This document shows, in pieces, positions 18,181-27,796 of a stretch of 64,000 nt of DNA. Under the pieces are notes generated by a model. That model made no database searches. It saw only the letters and a list, made by a program, of their open reading frames with translations, and was not told the origin of the DNA. The DNA lies in assembly GCA_015064185.1 (NCBI GenBank), contig SVSS01000002.1:173511-237510 (forward strand), given 5' to 3'. The position numbers were made by a program, and so were the translations under genes. Source of the DNA: Oscillospiraceae bacterium. GTDB lineage: Bacteria; Bacillota; Clostridia; Oscillospirales; CAG-272. Position 1 is the stretch's first letter. Every line of letters begins with the position of its first letter.

Positions 18181-19596
18181 TCAAAAAGCGATGCGCTTCT
18201 CGATATAATCCTTAAGCTCACTGATCGGCACGCGCACCTGCTCCATAGTGTCGCGATCACGAACGGTAACGCAATTATCGGCAGGCTTGGTATCGTCGCC
18301 AACGGTTTCAAAGTCGACGGTTACACACAAGGGAGTGCCGATCTCATCCTCACGGCGGTAGCGCTTACCGATAGATCCTGCTTCATCGTAATCGACAGCA
18401 AAATATTTAGCAAGCTCATCGCGTACCTCAAGCGCCTTTTCGGAAAGCTTTTTGGAAAGAGGCAGAACTGCCACCTTATAGGGAGCAAGAGCAGGATGGA
18501 GATGCAGAACCACGCGCACATCATTTTTCGCAGCATCAATTACTTCCTCATCGTAAGCGTCTACAAGGAAGGCAAGCGCCACGCGGTCAGCACCAAGAGA
18601 GGGCTCAACCACGTAAGGCACGTAGTGCTCATTTGTTTCGGGATCGAAATAGGTAAGATCCTTGCCGCTGTGCTTGGCGTGCTGAGAAAGGTCGTAATCG
18701 GTACGGTCAGCAATGCCCCACAGCTCGCCCCAACCAAACGGGAACAGGAACTCAAAGTCAGTGGTGCCCTTGGAATAGAAGGCAAGCTCCTCGGGATCAT
18801 GGTCACGCAAGCGAAGATTTTCCTCTCTCATGCCAAGATCGAGCAGCCACTTTTTGCAGTAATCCTTCCAATAAGCAAACCATTCAAGGTCGGTACCGGG
18901 CTTGCAGAAGAACTCAAGCTCCATTTGCTCAAACTCACGGGTACGGAAAACAAAGTTGCCGGGCGTGATCTCGTTACGGAAGGACTTACCGATCTGGCAA
19001 ACACCAAAGGGGAGCTTACGGCGCGTAGAGCGTGCAATTGCAGGGAAATTCACGAAAATACCCTGTGCCGTTTCGGGGCGCAGATACACGGTATTTGCGG
19101 TATCCTCATTTACACCAACGAAGGTCTTAAACATAAGATTGAATTTCTTGATAGCAGTAAAGTCACGCTTGCCGCAAACAGGACAAACAATACCCTTCTC
19201 CTCAATGTATTGGGACATCTGCTCAAAGCTCCAGCCTGCGGGATTATCCTCAAGGCCGTTCTCAAAGGCATACTCCTCAATCAGTTTGTCTGCACGGTGA
19301 CGAGCCTTGCAGGACTTGCAATCCATCAAGGGATCGGAAAAGCCGCCCACGTGACCCGATGCTACCCAAGCCTCGGGATTCATGATAATGGCGCTGTCGA
19401 GGCCCACATTATAGCGGTTTTCTTGCACAAACTTTTTCCACCAAGCGCGCTTTACATTGTTTTTAAACTCTACGCCAAGGGGGCCGTAATCCCAAGAGTT
19501 GGCAAGACCGCCGTAAATTTCAGAGCCGGGGAAAATAAACCCGCGGTTCTTACAAAGGGCTACGATTTTTTCCATTGTTTTTTCACTGTTGTTCAT
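18181..19596 (-). CDS. glyS: Glycine-tRNA ligase (dimeric, class II)
   Basis: It charges tRNA-Gly. This is the alpha2-type enzyme, not the GlyQ/GlyS tetramer: one 471-aa chain with the class II core. Visible parts are [22 protein letters not shown] at the N-terminus, [38 protein letters not shown] (motif 2) and [15 protein letters not shown] (motif 3). An anticodon-binding domain follows. A Cys cluster (CKSC, CPVCG) suggests bound zinc. The true start is ATG at 19596 with TAGGAG upstream. It has its own promoter. No T-box leader is visible in the 5' region. In Clostridia this gene type is usually called glyS or glyQS. Confidence 0.95.
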   Translation of the reverse strand: MNNSEKTMEKIVALCKNRGFIFPGSEIYGGLANSWDYGPLGVEFKNNVKRAWWKKFVQENRYNVGLDSAIIMNPEAWVASGHVGGFSDPLMDCKSCKARHRADKLIEEYAFENGLEDNPAGWSFEQMSQYIEEKGIVCPVCGKRDFTAIKKFNLMFKTFVGVNEDTANTVYLRPETAQGIFVNFPAIARSTRRKLPFGVCQIGKSFRNEITPGNFVFRTREFEQMELEFFCKPGTDLEWFAYWKDYCKKWLLDLGMREENLRLRDHDPEELAFYSKGTTDFEFLFPFGWGELWGIADRTDYDLSQHAKHSGKDLTYFDPETNEHYVPYVVEPSLGADRVALAFLVDAYDEEVIDAAKNDVRVVLHLHPALAPYKVAVLPLSKKLSEKALEVRDELAKYFAVDYDEAGSIGKRYRREDEIGTPLCVTVDFETVGDDTKPADNCVTVRDRDTMEQVRVPISELKDYIEKRIAF

Positions 19597-19630
19597 GATC
19601 TGTGCTCCTAAAAAATAAATAATTGATATT

Positions 19631-19659
19631 ATTGTAATACTAATATGAAATATTGTCAA
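19631..19659 (-). promoter_or_regulatory. Sigma-A promoter for glyS and the downstream module
   Basis: Minus strand TTGACA, a 17-base spacer and TACAAT, 35 bases before the glyS ATG. It lies between the ybaK stop and glyS, so glyS need not be read from the nusB operon. Confidence 0.8.
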
Positions 19660-19671
19660 GCCTTTTGGCGT

Positions 19672-20145
19672 TTAAACGGTAATATCCTCGCATTTTGCAT
19701 CCACAAAGGCGATCAATTCCTTTGTGCTTAGCAAAAGCTGCGCACCGCGCACGCCCGCGCTTACCGTGATCTCGGGCTGCTCGCTTACATGATGGCTGAT
19801 AAAGGTTGGAAACCTTTTTTTCATGCCGATCGGTGAGCAACCGCCACGAATATACCCCGTTAGCGCAAGCAGATCCTTGACAGGTATCATCTCTATGCGC
19901 TTATTGCCCGTTACGCGCGCCGCCTTTTTGAGGTCGATCTCAAGATTGGCGGGAATACAAAAAACCACAGGACCTGTTTTATCACCGCGCGCCACAAGCG
20001 TTTTAAATACCTTCTCATAGGCAAGTCCGATCTCATCGGCAATGTGCGTGCCTGCAAGATTGTTTTCGTCTACCTCGTATTCAAAAACCTGATAGGCAAT
20101 TCCTGCGGCATCGAGCATGCGCATAACATTCGTTTTGCTTTTCAT
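19672..20145 (-). CDS. ybaK: Cys-tRNA(Pro)/Cys-tRNA(Cys) deacylase, YbaK/EbsC family
   Basis: It hydrolyses misacylated Cys-tRNA-Pro in trans to prevent mistranslation. The 157-aa YbaK fold shows GLAYEKVFKTLVARGD, VVFCIPANLEIDLKKAA and the conserved substrate-pocket segment TGYIRGGCSPIGMKKRFP. The ATG overlaps the recN TGA by four bases (ATGA), so it is the last gene of the nusB-recN run. In many clostridia spoIVB and spo0A follow recN instead. Confidence 0.93.
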   Translation of the reverse strand: MKSKTNVMRMLDAAGIAYQVFEYEVDENNLAGTHIADEIGLAYEKVFKTLVARGDKTGPVVFCIPANLEIDLKKAARVTGNKRIEMIPVKDLLALTGYIRGGCSPIGMKKRFPTFISHHVSEQPEITVSAGVRGAQLLLSTKELIAFVDAKCEDITV

Positions 20146-21827
20146 CGCAAGGATCCCCCCTCGCTGATCATTTCCGCAGCCGCACGGCGTTGCGTATCGG
20201 TTACCGAAAGACCGCCGAGAATGCGTGCCACCTCTGCAACCCGCCCGTCATCATCAAGCAAGGATACCGTGGAAACGGTTCTCTCTCCCTGCTCCTTTTT
20301 TGCGATCTTATAATGTGCCGTGGCAAGAGAAGCGATCTGGGCTGAGTGCGTCACGCAAAGAACCTGCGTCTTTTTGCCAATCTCGGAAAGCTTGATACCG
20401 ATCTTGCGTGCGGTCTTACCAGAAATACCGGTGTCGACCTCATCAAACACAGCCGTGCCAACACCGTCACGGTCGTTTAGCACACTGCGAAGGGCTAGCG
20501 TAACACGTGCCAGCTCGCCGCCCGATGCCACGCGTGCAAGAGGCATCATAGCCTCGCCCTTATTGGTGGCGATCATAAAGCATACCTCATCATTACCGTC
20601 CGGCAAAAAGTGATCTGTTTGTGTTATGGCAATTTCAAAGCGAACAGAAGGCATATCAAGGAAGGCAAGCTCTGCGGCAATTCTGCTGTTTAGCACCTCG
20701 CTCGCGGAAACACGCGCCGCATGACACTGTGTGGCAAGCATCTGCATTTGTGCCTCAAGCGCCTTGATCTCCGATTTAAGTCGCGCACTTTCTTCATCAG
20801 AATGGTCGATCAAGGACAGCCTTTTTGCGGCTTCGGCACGGAATGCCAAAATTTCAGCAATATCCTTGCCGTACTTGCGTTCAAGCTTGGTAATGAGATC
20901 AAGCCGCGCTTCCACGCGGTCAAGCGCCGCGGTAGGGTCACCCTCCACCACTTCACCGTAATCGCGCGCTGTGTTGGCAATATCCTCAACCTCGTAACGC
21001 ATGGCGGTAAGCCGCTCGGCAAGCAATGCTGCCTCGGGTATCACGCCCGCAATGCCCGTCATGGCGGCAGCCGCGCGCTCAAGGATCAAAAGTGCCGAGC
21101 CCTTTTCGCTTCCATAAAGCACGTGATATGCAAAGGATGTTTGCTTGGCGATCTTTTCTGCATGCTGCAGCCTTGTGCGCTGTGTAAGCAGCTCCTCTTC
21201 CTCATGAAGCTTTAGCTGAGCCTCATCGATCTGTGCGATCTGAAAACGCAAAATATCGGCAAGGCGTGCCATTTCCGCCGTGTCACGCGAGGTATCGGCT
21301 AACTGCCGTTGAAGCTCTGCTCTTTTTTGAAAGCAGCTGCGGTAATGCGCAAGCGACTCGCCAAAATCGGCAATGCCGTCAAGTATCTGTTTTTGCACCG
21401 CTTGCTGCAATAGCAATTGGTTATCGGTTTGACCGTGCACACTGACAAGATACCTTGAAAGCTCACGCAGTATCGTTTGCGGGATCATGCGGCCGTTCAG
21501 GCGCGCCGTTGTCTTGCCGTTTTGATCAAGAGTGCGCTGCAACAGCAGCTCGGCATCTGCCTCTCTCTCACCCAAAAATCCCATTTCGGCAAGATAAGAA
21601 GCACACGCTGCTCCCACCTCTGAAAAAACCGCACTGACCGTTCCCCGCTCAGCACCTCGCCTTAGCATATCTCGCGGTGGCTTTCCGCCAAGCAAAAACA
21701 AGATCGCATCAATCATAACAGATTTGCCCGCACCCGTTTCGCCTGTGATTACCGAAAGCCCGTTGCCAAAATCAACATCGAGCGAAGAAATGATCGCCAT
21801 ATTTTCAATATGGAGAGATTGCAGCAT
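20142..21827 (-). CDS. recN: DNA repair protein RecN
   Basis: RecN is an SMC-like ATPase acting early in double-strand break repair. At the N-terminus are MLQSLHIENMAIISSLDV and the P-loop TGETGAGKS. Long coiled-coil arms occupy the middle (about residues 150-370). The C-terminal lobe has the ABC signature LARVASGGELARVTLAL, Walker B TAVFDEVDTGISG and the His switch CVTHSAQIAS. It has 561 aa, normal. It starts three bases after the argR stop. Confidence 0.96.
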   Translation of the reverse strand: MLQSLHIENMAIISSLDVDFGNGLSVITGETGAGKSVMIDAILFLLGGKPPRDMLRRGAERGTVSAVFSEVGAACASYLAEMGFLGEREADAELLLQRTLDQNGKTTARLNGRMIPQTILRELSRYLVSVHGQTDNQLLLQQAVQKQILDGIADFGESLAHYRSCFQKRAELQRQLADTSRDTAEMARLADILRFQIAQIDEAQLKLHEEEELLTQRTRLQHAEKIAKQTSFAYHVLYGSEKGSALLILERAAAAMTGIAGVIPEAALLAERLTAMRYEVEDIANTARDYGEVVEGDPTAALDRVEARLDLITKLERKYGKDIAEILAFRAEAAKRLSLIDHSDEESARLKSEIKALEAQMQMLATQCHAARVSASEVLNSRIAAELAFLDMPSVRFEIAITQTDHFLPDGNDEVCFMIATNKGEAMMPLARVASGGELARVTLALRSVLNDRDGVGTAVFDEVDTGISGKTARKIGIKLSEIGKKTQVLCVTHSAQIASLATAHYKIAKKEQGERTVSTVSLLDDDGRVAEVARILGGLSVTDTQRRAAAEMISEGGSLR

Positions 21828-21830
21828 AGA

Positions 21831-22286
21831 TCAGCCGTCTTTCATAATGATATGAATGCGCTCGCTGATGCTTTTCGCGGCGCTTTCATTTTTGGTAACG
21901 ATCATGATCGTATCATCGCCCGCAACACATCCAAGCACCTCAGCAAGCGAAAGGTTGTCCACACCTGCCGCAACTGCCTGTGCAAGACCGGGATAGGTCT
22001 TGATCACGATCATATTGAGAGCATACTCCACACTAATAATAGAATCAACCAATGCAGCATTAAACTTAAGCCCGGAGACCATGTCCTCGCGCTTTGGTGC
22101 TATGTAGCGATAAGTCCCGCGGGTGGTGAGCACCTTGGTGAGCTGCAGCTCTCGAATATCACGGGAAATGGTTGCCTGCGTCACAGAGTATCCCTCTGTT
22201 TCAAGATAAGCAATCAGGTCGTCCTGCGTTTCCACGTGAAAACGGTTGACGATCTCTAAAATTTTCTTTTGTCTGTTGCTTTTCAT
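21831..22286 (-). CDS. argR: Arginine repressor ArgR
   Basis: A hexameric, arginine-responsive DNA-binding protein. The N-terminal winged helix shows YSVTQATISRDIRELQL, the family signature. The C-terminal arginine-binding and oligomerisation domain includes EVLGCVAGDDTIMIV, with the paired acidic residues GDD that contact arginine. It has 151 aa. TAAAGGAG precedes the start. Its place in the nadK-argR-recN run is common in Firmicutes. No arginine genes are in the window. Confidence 0.95.
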   Translation of the reverse strand: MKSNRQKKILEIVNRFHVETQDDLIAYLETEGYSVTQATISRDIRELQLTKVLTTRGTYRYIAPKREDMVSGLKFNAALVDSIISVEYALNMIVIKTYPGLAQAVAAGVDNLSLAEVLGCVAGDDTIMIVTKNESAAKSISERIHIIMKDG

Positions 22287-22300
22287 GTTGTCTTACTCCT

Positions 22301-23176
22301 TTAATCTTGTGCATTCATTTTATTTTGCAATCTGTTATAAAATCCACTCTTTTTAAAGCGAATGAGCGCAGTTTCCATGGGAGATTTTGTAATCGTAACA
22401 AAATCTCCGCGATAAATTTCAAAATTGATCTTGCCGTCAACGGTAAGATATAGCATTTTCTCACGTTGGCAAGTGTTTTTGATCTCCAGCGTGGCATCAT
22501 CGCGAAATACGATCGGTCGTGCCGTTAAGGAGTGCGAGCAGATCGGTGTAACGCAAAGACACCCCAAGTGAGGATCGGTAATGGGTCCGCCCGCCGACAT
22601 CGAATAAGCCGTGGAGCCCGTGGGAGTCGATACAATTACGCCGTCAGCACGGTATGTGGTAACCAATTCCCCTGCCTCATACAGCTCAAGATCAACAATA
22701 CGCGCCACCGAGCCGTTTGAGATCACGGCATCGTTTAACGCAAAGGATTCCGCTCTTGTACCGCCATTTTGCGTTTTAACGGCAATATGTAGCATCGCGC
22801 GGCGATCCAACTCATATTCTCCCGTAAAAAGCTTTTCAAGCAAAGCAAGCTCGCTCATCTCAAGCTCCGTCATGTAACCAAGACGCCCCATATTGATGCC
22901 AAGCAGAGGCTTTCCGTGTGGCGCCGCACGGCGCGCGGCATCAAGCAAAGAGCCGTCACCGCCAAGCACGATAATAGCGTCCGCCTCACGATAAAGCTCC
23001 TCTAAGGATAGGTACACATATTCCTTTTTGTTTTTATGCAAACGGAAAATACGGTCCTTGTTGATCGAGGCAAGCATGACGCTAGCACCGTATTTGACAA
23101 GCTCCTCGGCAACGGTAAGCGCCGCATTTGCCTTATCGTAAATGTTAAAATTGGTGATAAGTGCTATGTTTTTCAT
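22301..23176 (-). CDS. nadK: NAD kinase
   Basis: It phosphorylates NAD to NADP with ATP or polyphosphate. Motifs: GGDGSLLDAAR (about residue 74), the NDAVISNGSVARIVD segment, and TPTGSTAYSMSAGGPI, the second family signature. It has 291 aa, a usual size. The ATG overlaps the tlyA TGA by four bases. Confidence 0.96.
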   Translation of the reverse strand: MKNIALITNFNIYDKANAALTVAEELVKYGASVMLASINKDRIFRLHKNKKEYVYLSLEELYREADAIIVLGGDGSLLDAARRAAPHGKPLLGINMGRLGYMTELEMSELALLEKLFTGEYELDRRAMLHIAVKTQNGGTRAESFALNDAVISNGSVARIVDLELYEAGELVTTYRADGVIVSTPTGSTAYSMSAGGPITDPHLGCLCVTPICSHSLTARPIVFRDDATLEIKNTCQREKMLYLTVDGKINFEIYRGDFVTITKSPMETALIRFKKSGFYNRLQNKMNAQD

Positions 23177-23952
23177 TTGAAATTGATCACCACCTTATCT
23201 TTCACTGTTTTTTCAATGTCAATATTGGGTTTTTGGGGCGTTTGGCAAAACAAGGCAAGAAACTCCTCGTTGCCGTCACCGCCAAGTATGGGCGAGGGGG
23301 CAAGTCCCATTGGGGTAAGTCCCACCGCAGTAGCAGCCTCCAGCACGCGTGCTACGGCAAAAATGCGATCCTTAACGTTACGCACCACACCCTGCTTATT
23401 AAGCGCGCCGCGCCCCGCTTCAAATTGCGGCTTGATAAGCGACACAAGCATGCCGCCCTGTGCCAAAACCGCAGGAATACGAGGCAAAATATAGGTTTGA
23501 GAAATAAAGGAAACATCCATAACAACAAGATCTGCCACGCCTGTATCGGCAACGCTTAAATTGCGCGCATTGTACTTCTCAATATTGCGCACGCGCTGAT
23601 CTGCCAATAGCTTTGGGTGTAGCTGTCCCACACCTGCATCCACCGTTACGGCAGAGCTTGCACCGCGTTGCAAAAGGCAATCGGTAAAGCCGCCCGTTGA
23701 TGCACCGATATCAAGCACGCGAAGCCCTTTCGGGTCAATATTGAAGGCGGAAAGCGCCGCCTCCATCTTTTCTCCCCCACGTCCCACATATTTTTTAGGG
23801 GTAACCGTGATGTCGGGCGCGCCCACCACCTCGCTTGATGGCTTTGTTATGACCTTGCCGTCAAGCGTGACAAGCCCTTCTTCGATCAAGCGCTTGGCAC
23901 TCTCTCTGCTGGGTGCATAACCGGCACTTACTAAATAAACGTCAATTCTCAT
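23173..23952 (-). CDS. tlyA: TlyA-family rRNA 2'-O-methyltransferase (annotated hemolysin in some genomes)
   Basis: It methylates 16S and 23S rRNA riboses with SAM in species where it has been studied. The N-terminal S4 RNA-binding domain reads MRIDVYLVSAGYAPSRESAKRLI. The FtsJ-like domain has the SAM-binding VLDIGASTGGFTDCLLQ and the catalytic-region VVMDVSFISQTYILP. It has 259 aa. It starts three bases after the DUF212 stop with little ribosome binding site of its own, suggesting coupling. Confidence 0.93.
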   Translation of the reverse strand: MRIDVYLVSAGYAPSRESAKRLIEEGLVTLDGKVITKPSSEVVGAPDITVTPKKYVGRGGEKMEAALSAFNIDPKGLRVLDIGASTGGFTDCLLQRGASSAVTVDAGVGQLHPKLLADQRVRNIEKYNARNLSVADTGVADLVVMDVSFISQTYILPRIPAVLAQGGMLVSLIKPQFEAGRGALNKQGVVRNVKDRIFAVARVLEAATAVGLTPMGLAPSPILGGDGNEEFLALFCQTPQKPNIDIEKTVKDKVVINFK

Positions 23953-23955
23953 AGA

Positions 23956-24447
23956 TCAGATAGGGGGAAAGATCATGGGAAACAGCCACAGCTGGCAAAG
24001 ATATGCCATGATAATACCAAGCACACCGCCAAAGAATACCTGAAGCGGCGTGTGCCCCAGCAGCTCTGTTAAAAGATCCATATCAAAATTCTTCTTTTTG
24101 TTTAATTCACGTGACATCTGATTGATCGCTGCTGCCTGCTTACCCGACTCGCGTCGCACACCCGCAGCATCACGCATGACCACAACAGCAATGACTGCAG
24201 AAATAGCAAAAAAGGGTGAGCCAAAGCCGTAAATGATACCGCAGGAAAAGCTAGCCGCAGTCACCACAGCAGAGTGCGAGCTCGGCATACCGCCACTACC
24301 GGCAACAATGCGCAAAAACGAGACCCCCTCTCGATGCTGAGGTGAAGTGAAAATTTTTAAAATCTGTGCTATTATCCAAGAGAATACCGCACACATCAGT
24401 ACGCGGTTGGTGAAAAAATCAATCAAACTCTCTTTCAAATCAACCAT
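23956..24447 (-). CDS. DUF212/YuiD-family membrane protein (PAP2-related)
   Basis: A 163-aa integral membrane protein of the YuiD group, distantly related to PAP2 phosphatases. It has GSGGMPSSHSAVVTAASF, which resembles the PAP2 SxxH motif, and further hydrophobic helices at both ends. The ATG at 24447 has GGAG six bases upstream, whereas the ORF-track ATG at 24459 has none. It occupies the slot between ispA and tlyA where many Firmicutes carry dxs. Function is not established; a link to prenyl phosphate metabolism is a guess from position. Confidence 0.82.
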   Translation of the reverse strand: MVDLKESLIDFFTNRVLMCAVFSWIIAQILKIFTSPQHREGVSFLRIVAGSGGMPSSHSAVVTAASFSCGIIYGFGSPFFAISAVIAVVVMRDAAGVRRESGKQAAAINQMSRELNKKKNFDMDLLTELLGHTPLQVFFGGVLGIIMAYLCQLWLFPMIFPPI

Positions 24448-24474
24448 AGTAAACTCCATAACGCTTTTGTTTCA

Positions 24475-25362
24475 TTAAAATTTTCGCTCAATTAATTTGT
24501 CGGCAAGAGCCTGCAAAAACTCGCTTCCTTCATAGGATGAGATCTCCGCTTTTGCCGCATCGGTCACACGCTTGGCATAAGCAAGCGCTTCCTTGGGTGT
24601 GTAATAACAAAGAAAGGTCGTCTTATTCTGCTTCTCATCAGAACCAACGCTTTTACCTGCCGTTTCAGAGTCGGTGGTAGCGTCTATCACATCATCAACG
24701 ATCTGAAACGCAAGACCGATCCCCTTGGCATAGCGCCTTGCAGCCATTGTGCGAGGGTCAGAAAGCGTAAGACCTGCAGCAAGACACCCAAGGGTAGCGG
24801 ATGCCACCATCAATGCGCCCGTTTTATTATTATGCAGCTTTAAAAGTAATTCTTCAGGCAATTTCCTTTTTTCGCCCGCAAGATCAATTATTTGACCGCC
24901 GATCATACCAAATACACCCGCGAGTGAGGAAAGCGTGAGAACAGCCTCACGTACTGCACGGTCCCCCATCGCTGCGTTTTGAGCAAGCACCTCAAAGGCA
25001 TACGTCAGCAATGCATCGCCCGCCAACAGCGCAGTTGCCTCACCGTGTGCCACATGGCAGGTGGGGCGTCCTCGGCGCAGGTCATCGTTATCCATGCAAG
25101 GGAGATCATCGTGTATCAAAGAATAGGTATGCACCATCTCCACTGCTGCTGCAGCGGGTAGGGCGGCTTGATCCTCTCCCCCAAACAAGCGGCAAAATTC
25201 AAGCACGAGCGCCGGACGGATCCTTTTGGCACGGGGCGCCAGCAGGCTATACCGCAACGCCTCGAGAACAGGGGCAAAATCCGCATCGCTCTCACTTGTC
25301 AAGCGGACCAGCTCTTGCTCTGTTTTTGCTGCATTTTCAGCAAGCTGTTTTTCCACATTCAT
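24475..25362 (-). CDS. ispA: Polyprenyl (farnesyl) diphosphate synthase
   Basis: It condenses isopentenyl diphosphate with allylic diphosphates, most likely to farnesyl diphosphate. The first Asp-rich motif is DDLPCMD in SLIHDDLPCMDNDDLRRG and the second is QIVDDVID, with FARM-type spacing seen in bacterial IspA. It has 295 aa. Its ATG overlaps the xseB TGA by four bases. Short-chain product specificity is inferred from residues before the first motif and was not modelled. Confidence 0.93.
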   Translation of the reverse strand: MNVEKQLAENAAKTEQELVRLTSESDADFAPVLEALRYSLLAPRAKRIRPALVLEFCRLFGGEDQAALPAAAAVEMVHTYSLIHDDLPCMDNDDLRRGRPTCHVAHGEATALLAGDALLTYAFEVLAQNAAMGDRAVREAVLTLSSLAGVFGMIGGQIIDLAGEKRKLPEELLLKLHNNKTGALMVASATLGCLAAGLTLSDPRTMAARRYAKGIGLAFQIVDDVIDATTDSETAGKSVGSDEKQNKTTFLCYYTPKEALAYAKRVTDAAKAEISSYEGSEFLQALADKLIERKF

Positions 25363-25592
25363 GCTTCTTCACCGCCAAACGACTCTATGGTAAAGCCCTT
25401 ATCGGTTTTTCGCACAGCCTCAACACGCTGCTGCGCAGCATCTAATTTTTCATTGCAAAGGCGGATAAGTGAAACCCCTTCCTCATAATAAGAAAGTGCC
25501 GCATCAAGCGGTACGTTTCCCGCCTCTAGCTTTTCAACTACCGCTTCAAGCCTTTGAAGCGCATCCTCAAACTGTAATTCCTTATCTACCAT
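25359..25592 (-). CDS. xseB: Exodeoxyribonuclease VII small subunit
   Basis: The small subunit binds XseA to form exonuclease VII, which degrades single-stranded DNA to acid-soluble oligomers. It is a 77-aa helical protein with the family pattern FEDALQRLEAVVEKLEAGNVPLDAALSYYEEGVSLI. It starts just after xseA and overlaps ispA by four bases. Confidence 0.95.
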   Translation of the reverse strand: MVDKELQFEDALQRLEAVVEKLEAGNVPLDAALSYYEEGVSLIRLCNEKLDAAQQRVEAVRKTDKGFTIESFGGEEA

Positions 25593-25594
25593 CG

Positions 25595-26806
25595 TTATTC
25601 ACCTTTCTGCACGTGCGTAACCGTTGCCACAGCGGCACCGTCGCACATTCGAAGCAAAATTTCCGATCCTATATCAAGCATTGCGGTGCTCGACAGCGCC
25701 TTGCCCTCTTTGTCAAACACGGCGGCATAGCCACGCGAGAGCACCTTCAGAGGGTTGAGCGTATCCAATTTGCCACACAGCGTAGCAAAACGGTTTCTAC
25801 TTTGTAAAAGGCAGCGCTCCACGGGGTGCTCCAGCTTCTGCGTAAGATAGATGAGCGACATACGCTTATCATCAAGATAGGCAAGCGGAGAGCGCATGGA
25901 GCGCGCACCTGCCAACGCATTGACAGCACCGCGTGCCGCCGCAAGCCTGTTGATCAATGTATTGTATAAAAGCGTTTCCTTGGCTCCAAGTGCCTGCTTT
26001 AGCTCTGCACAGTCCGGCACCGCAAGCTCTGCGGCGGCAGAAGGAGTGGGAGCGCGCAGATCCGCCACAAAATCACACAGTGTAACATCCGTTTCATGCC
26101 CGACAGCAGAGATGACAGGCACGCGGGATGCTGCAACAGCTCGCGCAAGCATTTCATCGTTAAAAGCCCAAAGATCCTCCGCCGAGCCGCCACCGCGACC
26201 TACGATCATAACGTCAACCGGCAGCTGCTCGTTGAAAAACCGCACACCGTCAGCAACGCTTTCGGCGGCCCCCTGCCCCTGCACCAAGGCAGGATACAGA
26301 ATCACACGCGCACAGGGAAAACGCCGAGAAAGAATATCGATCATATCACGCACCGCGGCGCCCGTGGGCGAGGTTACAAGACCTATGGTGGCGGGGATCC
26401 TCGGCAACGGCTTTTTGCGCGATGCCTCGAAAAGCCCCTCTGCCTCAAGCTTTCGGCGCAACTGCTCATACGCAATATACAATGCGCCTATGCCGTCGGG
26501 CTGCATTTCATTTACATAAATTTGATACTGCCCGTCACGCGGAAAAACAGATACGCGCCCGCGCAGGATCACCTTCATGCCGTTTTCCGGCTTAAAGGTC
26601 ACGTACTGTGCCGCAGAACGGAACATAACAGCACGCAGTGTGCCCGCTTCATCCTTTAGCGAGAAATAAAAATGTCCTGTTTTGTAGTGGTTGGTGAAAT
26701 TAGAGATCTCACCGCGCACAAATACATCTGCAAGAAAGGGATTGCTATCCATCATCAATTTTAAGTATTCATTCAGCTGTGTTACCGTTAAAAGACGATC
26801 GGACAT
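25595..26806 (-). CDS. xseA: Exodeoxyribonuclease VII large subunit
   Basis: The catalytic subunit of exonuclease VII. The N-terminal OB fold reads LTVTQLNEYLKLMMDSNPFLADVFVRGEISNF. The catalytic domain includes IGLVTSPTGAAVRDMIDILSRR and the conserved GRGGGSAEDLWAFNDE and SAVGHETDVTLCDFVAD. It has 403 aa, within the usual range. A coiled coil precedes the C-terminus. AGGGAG precedes the start. Confidence 0.96.
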   Translation of the reverse strand: MSDRLLTVTQLNEYLKLMMDSNPFLADVFVRGEISNFTNHYKTGHFYFSLKDEAGTLRAVMFRSAAQYVTFKPENGMKVILRGRVSVFPRDGQYQIYVNEMQPDGIGALYIAYEQLRRKLEAEGLFEASRKKPLPRIPATIGLVTSPTGAAVRDMIDILSRRFPCARVILYPALVQGQGAAESVADGVRFFNEQLPVDVMIVGRGGGSAEDLWAFNDEMLARAVAASRVPVISAVGHETDVTLCDFVADLRAPTPSAAAELAVPDCAELKQALGAKETLLYNTLINRLAAARGAVNALAGARSMRSPLAYLDDKRMSLIYLTQKLEHPVERCLLQSRNRFATLCGKLDTLNPLKVLSRGYAAVFDKEGKALSSTAMLDIGSEILLRMCDGAAVATVTHVQKGE

Positions 26807-26824
26807 ATTCTCCCTCCTTTTAAA

Positions 26825-27796
26825 CTATTGCAAGATCTTTGCTTTTTTGCGGCAAAGAAGCGCCACGCCCGCTGCATTATCCGCAGAAAAAGCAGGGGCA
26901 GAAAAATATACATCGCGCCCAAGCTTAGCCGTGAGCTCTGCGGCAATGATACGGTTGCTCATCACACCGCCACCAAACACAAGCGGCAAGGCGGGACTTT
27001 CCGCACGCATATGCTTTGCCATAGCAAACAGCGTTTCAGAGATAAAACGAAGCACATACGCCGCCACCAAAGGCTTATCACCCGTGTCGGCAAGAAGCTT
27101 TAAGGCAAGGTTTTCAAGCCCCGACAGGTGACAGGTAATCTCTGACACACAAATACGCGGCTTTGGGATTTTTTTCGTATTTTCCTTCGCCAGCACCTCA
27201 AGGTGTGGCCCGCACGGGAACGGCAGACCCATCGCAACGCCAATACGGTCAACCGCCTGTCCTGCATGAAGATCCGCGCTGCCGCCAAGCAACCGAATAT
27301 CAAGAGCAAGCTTATTGGGTGTAACATAGAGCGCCTCGGTTGTGCCGCCAGATACATGAAAAGCCCCAAACGGCTTTTCCATAAGTGCTTCCATCGCCTC
27401 CGCCCCATAAAGCGCCGCCATCACATGCCCTTCTTGGTGTGAGCAGGTATAGATCGGTATATTCAGCGCCGCGGCAATGGCATGCGCCGCAACAGCGCCC
27501 GAAAGAAAGCACGGCATATAAGAATCCTCGGCATTGCGCGGCTTTTGCGAATAGCAAACAGCTACAGGGCGCAGCCCCTTGATGCTGTCACGCAAGCGGT
27601 CAAGCAGCGAGGGTAAATTTTTGGTGTGCGCAAACACCGCATCGCTTTGCCTAAGGCCGCGTTCTCCCTCTTTTACGGGCAGCGGTGTCTTGAGGTTTGC
27701 AATGATATCCCCTCTCTCATTTGCAACCGCCACCGAGGTAGTATAGTTGCTGGTATCAATGCCAATATAGCATGCCTCACGCATCGTTGGCACCAA
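26825..27796 (-). CDS. Kae1/TsaD-like (M22) domain protein, not canonical TsaD
   Basis: An ASKHA-fold protein of about 323 aa: YIGIDTSNYTTSVAV at the N-terminus, SHQEGHVMAAL where TsaD has the HxxxH metal motif, FHVSGGTTEALYV, and FGGGVMSNRII near the end. The HQEGH spacing keeps both histidines, but the rest differs from TsaD (which has SCDETA and HHMEAH). The protein is therefore a paralog seen in some clostridia, of unknown role. The start may be TTG at 27796 (AAGGA upstream, overlapping nusB by 20 bases) or ATG at 27784. It lies in the nusB-xseA slot. Confidence 0.85.
   Translation of the reverse strand: MVPTMREACYIGIDTSNYTTSVAVANERGDIIANLKTPLPVKEGERGLRQSDAVFAHTKNLPSLLDRLRDSIKGLRPVAVCYSQKPRNAEDSYMPCFLSGAVAAHAIAAALNIPIYTCSHQEGHVMAALYGAEAMEALMEKPFGAFHVSGGTTEALYVTPNKLALDIRLLGGSADLHAGQAVDRIGVAMGLPFPCGPHLEVLAKENTKKIPKPRICVSEITCHLSGLENLALKLLADTGDKPLVAAYVLRFISETLFAMAKHMRAESPALPLVFGGGVMSNRIIAAELTAKLGRDVYFSAPAFSADNAAGVALLCRKKAKILQ

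Noticed and set aside
18496-19611. 371-aa ORF antisense to glyS
   Set aside because: Shadow of glyS; the glyS motifs on the minus strand are clear.
19597-19671. T-box leader for glyS (also looked for at lysS and metG)
   Set aside because: No GGTGG...CCGCG-type T-box sequence or room for a leader is present in any of the three upstream regions.
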